Assembly: GCA_900556365.1 (NCBI GenBank)
Contig: USOG01000016.1
Span: forward strand, 1-16,666
Reading direction: 5' to 3'
DNA from: an uncultured Collinsella sp.
GTDB lineage: Bacteria; Actinomycetota; Coriobacteriia; Coriobacteriales; Coriobacteriaceae
Length of the DNA: 16,666 nt
This document shows positions 7,078-13,674 of the stretch, in pieces. The number at the start of each line of letters is the position of its first letter. Position 1 is the stretch's first letter. A program made the position numbers and the translations under genes. The notes under the pieces were generated by a model. The model did no database searches. It was given only the letters and a program-made list of their open reading frames with translations, and had not been told where the DNA came from.

Positions 7078-7506
7078 TTACTCCCCCAGCACCTCGACGT
7101 ACACTTTTCGCTTCTGCGGACCGTCAAACTCCGCAAGATAGATGTTCTGGGCACTTCCGCACACGATGTGGCCATCTTGGACGGGAAAGAAGCAACTGTT
7201 TCCACAAATCATGCTCTTGATATGCCCACAGGAGTTGTTGCCGGTGGCTCCATAGCTCGGCAGGAAGTGTGCATGCGCATAGGGGGCATCGAGTGGGGCG
7301 ATGCGATCAAGCGTCTCCATAAGATCCGTCTCCACGCAGGGCAGCCCCTCGTTTACCACGATTCCACAGGTCGTATGCGACAAAATAATCGCTGCCAAGC
7401 CATTGGTCACCGAGCTGCGTTCGATGGCAGCGTGCACATCTTCGGTAATATCGATGAACTGGTCCGGAGCAGTCGATAGATAGCTCAATGTCTCGAGCGT
7501 CACCAT
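7078..7506 (-). CDS. yjbQ: YjbQ/UPF0047-family protein
   Basis: A 142-residue protein of the YjbQ (UPF0047) family, small trimeric beta-rich proteins for which a weak thiamine-phosphate synthase activity has been reported, probably not the true function. Seen: LSHTTCGIVVNEG (the family's HTT.GI.INE signature), NNSCGHIKSMICGNS, FFPVQDGHIVCGSAQNIYLAEFDGP and KRKVYVEVLGE at the end. The conserved His residues of HTT and GHIK are kept. The usual TWQ before the IYL strand is SAQ here, so the normally invariant Trp is missing. Two bases separate it from the upstream amidohydrolase, so they are co-translated. Embedded among sugar kinases it is more likely a step in sugar or aldehyde chemistry than in thiamine synthesis. 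Confidence 0.85.
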   Translation of the reverse strand: MVTLETLSYLSTAPDQFIDITEDVHAAIERSSVTNGLAAIILSHTTCGIVVNEGLPCVETDLMETLDRIAPLDAPYAHAHFLPSYGATGNNSCGHIKSMICGNSCFFPVQDGHIVCGSAQNIYLAEFDGPQKRKVYVEVLGE

Positions 7507-7508
7507 GT

Positions 7509-8369
7509 TTACTCATCCCCTTCAAGAAAACGCAGGGCATTACCCCAGTAGAGCCTTTCTCGCGCATCATCGCGCATGGGCACGGTATCGAGCGCCCGCT
7601 TGAGTTTGAATGCACGGAAGCGCGGCGTATTGCTGGCGAACATCACTTGGTGCGATAGCGCGCGCTCATACCACAGCGGCCCCATATCGACCGTGAAAAG
7701 ACGCTGCATCATCTCCTCGGGCGAATCGATGTAAGTGATAGAGGTGTCCGTGTAGCAGTTGGGATACTTGAGCAGCATCGCCACGGTCTCGCGTACCCAG
7801 GGCCAGCCAAAGTGAGTCAAACTAAAGCGCACATTTGGATGCGTTGCGATTGTGTGCTCAAATGCAAGCGGGTTACTGCGCGAGAGCTCTGCGCCAGGCT
7901 CCCAAGACATACCGGCATGGAAAACCACCGGCTTGTTATAGCGCTCGCACAGCTCGTAAAGCGGCTCGGCCACAGCATCATCGGGGGCAAAACCCTGCTT
8001 TGCAGGATGCAGGCAAAGCCCCTTTGCCCCCAACTCGGTAAAGGCGCGCTCCAGTTCGTCTGCGGCACCGCTCACCTGCGGGTCTACGCTCGCAAATCCC
8101 CACAGACGATCGGGATGCGCGGCAACCAGCATGGCAATCTGGTCATTGGTGCCAAAGTGCCCTCCGCATGCCGTGGTTACATCGAGCGGCATGAGCACGC
8201 TCTTCTGCACGTCACAGACATCCATCTCGACTTGAAGCTCATCCCAATCCATGGGACCCATATGCCCCATACCAAATTCTCGTGACCAAAAACCGAATCC
8301 ATCAGGCTCATCACCCGGCGTACAGATCTCGCCGTAGAGCATAGGATGGACCAACATGTCGATAACCAT
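7509..8369 (-). CDS. Amidohydrolase_2-family TIM-barrel protein with altered metal site
   Basis: A 286-residue protein resembling the ACMSD-like amidohydrolase_2 family (hydrolases, decarboxylases and lactonases). Recognisable: HPDRLWGFASVDP near 85, AKGLCLHPAKQ near 120, PVVFHAGMS (His151), RFSLTHFGWPWV (His186) and YPNCYTDTSIT. The N-terminal metal motif, usually D-x-H-x-H, reads IDMLVHP, so the first His is Leu6. The C-terminal catalytic Asp, usually in a GSD-P context, is Asn247 (FASNTPRF). The protein may bind metal differently or do non-hydrolytic chemistry. ATG 8369 has AAGGAG six bases upstream, which rules out the longer form at 8390. It lies 27 bases after the second PfkB kinase and two before yjbQ. 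Confidence 0.75.
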   Translation of the reverse strand: MVIDMLVHPMLYGEICTPGDEPDGFGFWSREFGMGHMGPMDWDELQVEMDVCDVQKSVLMPLDVTTACGGHFGTNDQIAMLVAAHPDRLWGFASVDPQVSGAADELERAFTELGAKGLCLHPAKQGFAPDDAVAEPLYELCERYNKPVVFHAGMSWEPGAELSRSNPLAFEHTIATHPNVRFSLTHFGWPWVRETVAMLLKYPNCYTDTSITYIDSPEEMMQRLFTVDMGPLWYERALSHQVMFASNTPRFRAFKLKRALDTVPMRDDARERLYWGNALRFLEGDE

Positions 8370-8375
8370 TTCATA

Positions 8376-8381
8376 CTCCTT
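8376..8381 (-). promoter_or_regulatory. Ribosome binding site deciding the amidohydrolase start
   Basis: AAGGAG on the minus strand, six bases before ATG 8369 and inside the longer frame that begins at 8390. Confidence 0.7.
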
Positions 8382-8396
8382 TCCAGGCATTTGACC

Positions 8397-9197
8397 CTAG
8401 TACGGCTCAAACGAACCAATCACTCGGGACGACAGCTCAGCGCCCGCCTTCATACACGCCGGAATATCAAGGCCATCGATCACGCCCTTGGTAAACCCGG
8501 CAATATACGAGTCGCCGGCACCCACGGTATTAACGACCTTCTCCGCCGGTACGATCCCGCACTCATAGAAGCGCTCACCGTCATAGGCAATGCTCCCCTT
8601 CTCGCCAAGCGTGGCAACCGCAACGCGCGGTCCCAATTCCTGCACGTGGCGTACCCAGTCCCGCAGCTCCGGAGTGTCCTCCTCAAACGACATGAACGCG
8701 TAGTCTACGTAAGGAAAATGAGTCTCACAGGCATATTCGGGATCCTGGCTGAACACCGAGAAGTCCATTACCACCGTCTTGCCCGCATCATGCCATTCGG
8801 GCAGGAGGTCCAAACAATTGCCAAACAGGTCGGTATGAATGATGTCATGCTCTAGGATAAACGCCCGGTCGTCTTCATTCGGACGATATGTCTCCATTAC
8901 GCCATCGATTGCCTCGAGATGCACGCGATCGACGCCGTCTTTCAATGCCATGAGCATCACCGAGGTGTCGCCATCCTCCACCCGCAGATGAGAGATATCA
9001 AACCCCTCAGCGGCCAGCGCCTCTCTCATCTTGTCTCCGTACTCGTCCTTGCCGACAACCGACACGGCGGATACCGAAACGCCCATTCGTGCAAGATGGA
9101 TACCCCAGTCAATGCCGTTACCAGTCGGATAGAACACGCCGATGTTTTGATAGACGTCCGCGCAGCAAAAACCAGCCGCACACGCTTTAATACCCAT
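8397..9197 (-). CDS. PfkB-family kinase, divergent FrlD-like
   Basis: A 266-residue ribokinase-fold sugar kinase, similar in length and layout to fructoselysine 6-kinase FrlD. Seen: VSVVGKDEYGDKMREALAAEG (about 48-68), DISHLRVEDGDTSVM, a mid-region DIIHTDLFGN, VATLGEKGSIAYDGE, and the catalytic PfkB signature NTVGAGDSYIAGF with Asp229 as probable base. The substrate loop, GGNAVN in the neighbouring kinase, is TGNGIDWG here (25-32), and the C-terminus lacks the FrlD-like GSWG. It therefore probably phosphorylates a different sugar from its paralogue. ATG 9197 is chosen because GGAG lies six bases upstream. It opens module B just after the hairpin at 9215-9248. Confidence 0.8.
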   Translation of the reverse strand: MGIKACAAGFCCADVYQNIGVFYPTGNGIDWGIHLARMGVSVSAVSVVGKDEYGDKMREALAAEGFDISHLRVEDGDTSVMLMALKDGVDRVHLEAIDGVMETYRPNEDDRAFILEHDIIHTDLFGNCLDLLPEWHDAGKTVVMDFSVFSQDPEYACETHFPYVDYAFMSFEEDTPELRDWVRHVQELGPRVAVATLGEKGSIAYDGERFYECGIVPAEKVVNTVGAGDSYIAGFTKGVIDGLDIPACMKAGAELSSRVIGSFEPY

Positions 9198-9203
9198 GGT
9201 CTT

Positions 9204-9207
9204 CTCC
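9204..9207 (-). promoter_or_regulatory. Ribosome binding site of the second PfkB kinase
   Basis: GGAG on the minus strand, six bases before ATG 9197 and within the alternative frame at 9209. It lies only seven bases after the hairpin at 9215-9248, so the hairpin could affect access by ribosomes. Confidence 0.6.
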
Positions 9208-9214
9208 AATGTTC

Positions 9215-9248
9215 AAAAGGGGACCCACCACATGGCGAGCCCCCTTTT
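9215..9248 (-). terminator. Intercistronic terminator-like hairpin between modules A and B
   Basis: AAAAGGGG and CCCCTTTT (arms 9241-9248 and 9215-9222) form a perfect eight-pair stem around an 18-base region that can pair further (CCA/TGG). On the minus strand it follows the FrlD-like gene by 70 bases and ends in four T. In the 121-base gap I found no convincing second promoter between it and the next ATG, so partial readthrough or RNA processing is the likely role. Confidence 0.55.
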
Positions 9249-9318
9249 CGCATTCCGCTTATTGTTTTGCATCGGCTGTCCAAGGCCTCATAACCAGACC
9301 GCCATACGCTTTCTTAAG

Positions 9319-10182
9319 CTATTCGACGATCGGCGCTCCATGGCCCCAAGAACCTTCCATGCCGCACACGGTCGAGGCAAACCCGGCAGCAAAGTCGAGC
9401 GCGCGCTCGATGGCCTCGGCGCCATCCTCACCGCGCTTGGCGGAATCGAGATAGCACATCAAAAACGAGGTGAGGAACGAGTCGCCCGCCCCCATGGTGT
9501 CCTTCATGTCCGTTACCGGTTTAGCCAGCTGGCGGTAATAACGCTCGCCGTCGTAAGCAATGCAGCCCTCGGCGCCCGCCGTAGCCGACACAAAACGCGG
9601 ACCCAGGCCCTTCACCCATGCCAGACGCTCGCGAATCTCGTCCTCACTCGCGGCATCCGCCGCACTAAAGAAAGCGAAATCGACGTAGGGCGCAATCTGC
9701 TCGTAGTACTCGTCGGTGGAGTCGTCCGAAAAGTCAAAAGAGACCGTGACGCCCGCAGCCTTCAGCTTGGGCAGCTCGCGCTCGGTAAAGCAATAGTTGC
9801 CCGAATGAACCACATCGAACTGCTTCATGTACGCAAGATCAAAGCGATCGAGGACATAGCGCGCATCGCCACGGATACCGCCCTCGTTGGAGCCAAGGAA
9901 GACACGGTCACCGTCAACGACGGTCACGCGAGCCGCTCCGTTCTCGCCAATCATCTGCTCGCACTTGTCAAGCTCGATACCTTCATCCTCGAGGCTTGCA
10001 ATGACATGCTCGGCAGCGGCGTCATTGCCAAAAATGCCCATGTATGCAGAACGTGCGGCACCGCATTTCTTGGCATAAACGGCGAAGTTAACCGCGTTGC
10101 CGCCAGGATACATGGTATGGATATGCTCGTAGCGATCGACGACGTTGTCGCCAAATCCGAGCGCGTTAACGTTAAATGCCAT
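9319..10182 (-). CDS. FrlD-like fructosamine 6-kinase (PfkB family)
   Basis: A 287-residue ribokinase-fold kinase. The N-terminal GFGDNVVDRYEHIHTMYPGGNAVNFAVYAKK matches the FrlD pattern of Asp-x-Tyr then GGNAVN-AVY (residues 10-39). Further on: GIFGNDAAAEHV, the beta-lid region RVTVVDGDRVF, VSFDFSDDST as in FrlD FDFSD, and the catalytic DTMGAGDSFLTSFL with Asp234. The C-terminal GMEGSWGHGAP recalls the HGAW end of E. coli FrlD. In the known pathway FrlD phosphorylates fructoselysine at C6. It follows the FrlB-like gene by 14 bases with AAGGGG eight bases before the ATG. Exact substrate (fructoselysine, fructose-asparagine or another Amadori compound) is unresolved. A PfkB kinase for an unrelated sugar is less likely given the neighbours. 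Confidence 0.85.
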   Translation of the reverse strand: MAFNVNALGFGDNVVDRYEHIHTMYPGGNAVNFAVYAKKCGAARSAYMGIFGNDAAAEHVIASLEDEGIELDKCEQMIGENGAARVTVVDGDRVFLGSNEGGIRGDARYVLDRFDLAYMKQFDVVHSGNYCFTERELPKLKAAGVTVSFDFSDDSTDEYYEQIAPYVDFAFFSAADAASEDEIRERLAWVKGLGPRFVSATAGAEGCIAYDGERYYRQLAKPVTDMKDTMGAGDSFLTSFLMCYLDSAKRGEDGAEAIERALDFAAGFASTVCGMEGSWGHGAPIVE

Positions 10183-10196
10183 GGCCTTTGCCCCTT

Positions 10197-11165
10197 CTAG
10201 TACTCGACAACACCCATATAGCGACGGAAATCGGGATCGTGATCAAACACCTTGCCGCGTGCAGCACGCAGCTCGCAGTTCATGGCGTAGAACAGCACCG
10301 GGTCCAGATAGGCACGGACGCTCGCCGGCACGGCTTCCATACCGTACTCCTTGGCATCGAGCACCATCAGCGTATCGGTATGCGTCTTAAGGAACGCCAG
10401 GGCGCGCTCGTCCATAGCACGGCACTCGCTGGAGCCCATCTGCAGGAAGTAAAATACGCCATCCTGAGTAGCCTCGAAGGGGCCATGGAAGTACTCGGCA
10501 GAGTGGATGTAGCTGCAGTGCTGCCACTGCATCTCCATAAGAGAGCAGATAGCGAAACCGTAGGTCTGGCTAAAGTTGGGACCGCTGCCCAGAATATAGA
10601 AGAACTCGTGCTCCTGGCAAAGCTTGGCAAAGCGATCGCCCAGCTCGGCATTTACCTTCTCGCGTGCCGGGGGAAGAATCTTATCCATCTCGGCAATACC
10701 GGCATACATATCGGCAAGATCGGCGTAGCCCTCCTGCTGATCGAGCAGCTCTGCTGCAAGCGACAGCGAAATGCCAGCGGGGACCTCGGCCTGCGGCACG
10801 CCCTCGCCCCATGGGTAGACCCACGTGGTCCACTTGCCGGAGTCGATCTTGGATCCAGCGTTGTCGGTCTGGGCAATCACCGTAGCGCCGGCAGCAAGGG
10901 CAATCTCGCAGCCCTCGACGACCTCGGGGGTGTTGCCACTGTGGCTACAAGCGATGACCAGGGACTTCTCGCCCAGACGACGCGGACGCATGATATCGAA
11001 CTCGCGAGCCGTATAGATATACGAAGTGAAGGTGGTTGCCTCGCGCTGCAGAAGCTCATGGGCCGGGATCAAATCGATCATGGAGCCACCGCAAGCAATC
11101 CAGTAGACGCTGTCGAACTTGCCCTTCTCGGCAATTGCCTCTTTGATCAGATCGTGTGCGTTCAT
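10197..11165 (-). CDS. FrlB-like SIS-domain deglycase
   Basis: A 322-residue cytosolic protein with two SIS sugar-isomerase domains, the layout of fructoselysine 6-phosphate deglycase FrlB and FraB. These split the 6-phospho-Amadori compound into glucose 6-phosphate and the amino acid. Domain one: YWIACGGSMIDL (21-32) and IACSHSGNTPEVVEG (71-85), the phosphosugar-binding Ser/Thr loop. Domain two: FYILGSGPNFSQTYGF, then HSAEYFHGPFEA, whose Glu and His fit the catalytic pair described for FraB. The C-terminus FRRYMGVVEY closely resembles FrlB. The start at 11165 has AAGGAA six bases upstream and is preferred over the long form at 11234, which would overlap the epimerase gene. It is not GlmS (no glutaminase domain). 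Confidence 0.85.
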   Translation of the reverse strand: MNAHDLIKEAIAEKGKFDSVYWIACGGSMIDLIPAHELLQREATTFTSYIYTAREFDIMRPRRLGEKSLVIACSHSGNTPEVVEGCEIALAAGATVIAQTDNAGSKIDSGKWTTWVYPWGEGVPQAEVPAGISLSLAAELLDQQEGYADLADMYAGIAEMDKILPPAREKVNAELGDRFAKLCQEHEFFYILGSGPNFSQTYGFAICSLMEMQWQHCSYIHSAEYFHGPFEATQDGVFYFLQMGSSECRAMDERALAFLKTHTDTLMVLDAKEYGMEAVPASVRAYLDPVLFYAMNCELRAARGKVFDHDPDFRRYMGVVEY

Positions 11166-11226
11166 ATCCAGTTCCTTTCTTGTTTGGCCGCAATCAATGA
11201 CGTTGGCTGCGTGGCCGATAGTTGTT

Positions 11227-12078
11227 TTAGTCAATCAGATATTTCTCGAATGCGGCCATGTTCTTGGCATCTGCCGCCGCCGGATCATCGTAGTAACGAC
11301 CGTCCGTGATTTCCTGGCCCAGCATGCCGTCGAAACCATGGGCGTTGAGCGTGGCGACGAAGGCGTCCATATCGTGCTTGCCATCGCCCCACACCAGATG
11401 GCCATACGGGTCACCGTCGATAAAGTGCATCTCGTGAATTGCCCCATCACCAAAGGCGGCAAACCAGTCCTCGAGCGTCTCGCCTGCAACGCCCATCGCG
11501 GTTGTATCAACCATGGGCTGTAAGTACGGGCTCGCGACCTCGTCAATCATGCGCTTCGCATCGGAAACCGTCGTCACAAGGTTGCTCTCCTCGGGACGCA
11601 GACTTTCCATCGTAAGCACCAGACCGTGCTCGCCGGCATACTCCGCCAGAATGGACAAGTGCTCGCGGCTGCGCTTCCAGGCTTCCTCGCGGTCCTCGTC
11701 CCAGTCGCCCCAGCCCGAGTTGACGGACATACGGTCGCACCCAAGTACCTCGGCAAGCTCAATGCCGTGCTTAAAGTACGCCAGGCTGCGCTGTTCATGC
11801 AGCGGTTTGCGTGCGCAGTACTGCCAAGGATAGACAACGTTCTCGGGGCACAGAGTACGATACCTAAGCCCACGGTCTGCAGCCTTTTTCGCCAGGACCT
11901 CAGCCTCAAAGTAGCCCGTGTGGTCGAGCGTCACATGCGGCTCTGCACACCACAGCTCAATGGACTCAAAGCCCAAACGCTGCTGCACATCAAGGAAGTA
12001 ATCGAGCGACCACATGATGTAGTGGATATTCATGCCCGCAATCTGCTCGCGGCGCAGCGTCGGTTTGGATTCAGACAT
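11227..12078 (-). CDS. FrlC-like sugar-amine 3-epimerase
   Basis: A 283-residue TIM-barrel protein of the xylose isomerase-like/AP endonuclease 2 family. FrlC of E. coli interconverts fructoselysine and psicoselysine. Metal ligands expected for the family are present: Glu158 (TMESLRPEESN), Asp191 (PMVDTTAM), His218 (EMHFIDGD) and Glu256 (GQEITDG). The run ESLRPEESNLV closely parallels the EPLTPYESNVV-type segment of FrlC. ATG 12078 has a strong AAGGAGG six bases upstream, inside the end of the preceding gene, from which it is one base apart. With FrlB- and FrlD-like neighbours an epimerase for a ketosamine is the likely role. A generic sugar phosphate isomerase cannot be excluded. Confidence 0.8.
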   Translation of the reverse strand: MSESKPTLRREQIAGMNIHYIMWSLDYFLDVQQRLGFESIELWCAEPHVTLDHTGYFEAEVLAKKAADRGLRYRTLCPENVVYPWQYCARKPLHEQRSLAYFKHGIELAEVLGCDRMSVNSGWGDWDEDREEAWKRSREHLSILAEYAGEHGLVLTMESLRPEESNLVTTVSDAKRMIDEVASPYLQPMVDTTAMGVAGETLEDWFAAFGDGAIHEMHFIDGDPYGHLVWGDGKHDMDAFVATLNAHGFDGMLGQEITDGRYYDDPAAADAKNMAAFEKYLID

Positions 12079-12079
12079 C

Positions 12080-13663
12080 TTATGCCTCCTTATTTCGATC
12101 GAACACGATTTGTCCGTCCGACATCGTCATATCAACCGCAAGATCGCGTGCGTCGCGATAATCGAGGTCGAACACATCCCGATCGAGCACGCAGATATCG
12201 GCAAGCTTGCCAACCTCAAGCGTACCCAGCTCGTCCTCGCGCATCAGATCGTACGCGCCCCCGGCAGTCCAAGCGCGCAAGAGCTCGACAAGCGTCAGCG
12301 TGTTGACCTCATTCACGGGCAGTCCGTCGGCGAAGAATCCGCCGCACGCGCTGTAGATTGACTCGCCCAGGCTCGGAATCAGCAGCGGCAAATCCGTGCC
12401 GCAGCACACTGTGCATCCGGAATCTTCCATGCCGCGGCGATTCCAGCTGTGCAAAAGTCGCGTCTCGCCAATTTGTCGACGCATCATCGACAGGCAATCC
12501 TCGCGCCGGTCCAGCGTCAGAATCTGCGGATAGACCTCGCAAATTCCACCTAACTTGCCAAACTCGACAAGGTCGGTCGGGTCAGAGTTCTCGAGATCGG
12601 TAATCGCATGGCGGCGAAGCATCCGTCCATGCTCGTCTCGAGGCAGCGAGGCATAGAGCGCCACGGTGCGACGAACGGCGCCATCGCCCTGGCAATGCAA
12701 GGAATATCGGAAGCCGTCAGCATCAATTGCACGCAGCTCGTTCTCAATCAGATCCCACTCTGGCTCCTCGACGACCGTCTTGCCGGCAGCGCCCGCATCG
12801 GCCGAGTCCTCATAGGGGTCTATCATCTCGGCAAGCCCCGCCCATACGCCGCGATCGGTCATACGGTTGAAGCCAGAAAAACGAACGAACGGTCCCCGGA
12901 AGCGCTCTCGCGCCTCGCGGGCATATGCCAGATTTGCACCGGCGCCCACCGGCTGCGACATCATAGAGACGCGAACCGTCAGCTCACCAGATTCCTCACG
13001 GCGAGCCATTTCGTCGGCAAAGCCGTAGTAGTCATCAAACGCCATTTCCTTGATGGCGGTAACGCCACGCTCGTTAAGCATGCTCATGTAGTCCGAATAC
13101 CCGGCACGCACCTCGGGCAGCGCGAGGAAATCGCTCATCATGCGCCAGATCTTCTCGGCATAGCACGCCTGGGGTGTAAAGCCGTATCGCGCACTGGCGG
13201 CAGCATTGAGAACGCAGGTCTCCGCACCCGATGTAAAGCAGACGACGGGGATATCGCCAAAACAATCGTCAAACACAGCTGCCGTATTTGCGTTCTCGGC
13301 ATCCGATGCCAACGTTTCGGGTAGGTTGTGGCCAAAAACCGCCGCGCAATCCGGATGATCTTCTTTCCACGCACGCAAGAGCGACACAGCCTCTTTGGCA
13401 TCAGCGATGCCGGACAGATCAGAACCCAACGTCCGCAGCGCCCAACCTGTATAGAAGGTATGCACATCGATCAGGCCAGGCATGACAGTGCGGTCGCCCA
13501 GGTCAACTACCTCGTCCGCCTGGGTCAAATACGAAGCTACCTCACACTTGGTGCCAACAGCCTCAATTCGATTGCCACGGACCGCTACGAAACCTTCAAA
13601 CGGCAGGTCCCCCGTACCGGTAAAGACGCTCTTAGACGTCAGGACCGTCAAACGATCAGACAT
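12080..13663 (-). CDS. YtcJ-like amidohydrolase_3 with altered metal site
   Basis: A 527-residue protein of the YtcJ/amidohydrolase_3 family, metal-dependent hydrolases of N-acyl or amide compounds. Layout is typical: a small beta domain (GNRIEAVG), the barrel entry PGLIDVHT near 68, HCQGDGAVRRTV in mid-protein, CCGTDLPLLIPSLG near the end, and LGTLEVGKLADICVLDRD closing. The second His of the D-x-H-x-H motif is Phe (DVHTF), and the usual IEH is ITD (RRHAITDLEN), while the late Asp (GTDLP) is kept. Activity may be changed or metal-poor. The start ATG 13663 has AGGTGG overlapping the transporter stop, so translation is coupled. It could remove an acyl or carbamoyl group from an imported sugar-amine; that is inference. 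Confidence 0.8.
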   Translation of the reverse strand: MSDRLTVLTSKSVFTGTGDLPFEGFVAVRGNRIEAVGTKCEVASYLTQADEVVDLGDRTVMPGLIDVHTFYTGWALRTLGSDLSGIADAKEAVSLLRAWKEDHPDCAAVFGHNLPETLASDAENANTAAVFDDCFGDIPVVCFTSGAETCVLNAAASARYGFTPQACYAEKIWRMMSDFLALPEVRAGYSDYMSMLNERGVTAIKEMAFDDYYGFADEMARREESGELTVRVSMMSQPVGAGANLAYAREARERFRGPFVRFSGFNRMTDRGVWAGLAEMIDPYEDSADAGAAGKTVVEEPEWDLIENELRAIDADGFRYSLHCQGDGAVRRTVALYASLPRDEHGRMLRRHAITDLENSDPTDLVEFGKLGGICEVYPQILTLDRREDCLSMMRRQIGETRLLHSWNRRGMEDSGCTVCCGTDLPLLIPSLGESIYSACGGFFADGLPVNEVNTLTLVELLRAWTAGGAYDLMREDELGTLEVGKLADICVLDRDVFDLDYRDARDLAVDMTMSDGQIVFDRNKEA

Positions 13664-13668
13664 CACAA

Positions 13669-13674
13669 CCACCT
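13669..13674 (-). promoter_or_regulatory. Ribosome binding site of the YtcJ-like gene
   Basis: AGGTGG on the minus strand, five bases before ATG 13663 and overlapping the transporter's TAG stop (13673-13675). It favours ATG over the GTG codon at 13672 and implies translational coupling. Confidence 0.6.

Noticed and set aside
11166..11234. 23-residue extension of the FrlB-like protein
   Set aside because: It would overlap the epimerase gene, and AAGGAA is placed correctly for ATG 11165.
9196..11309. Two long plus-strand open frames opposite the FrlD- and FrlB-like genes
   Set aside because: Shadows of the minus-strand frames; no recognisable domains.
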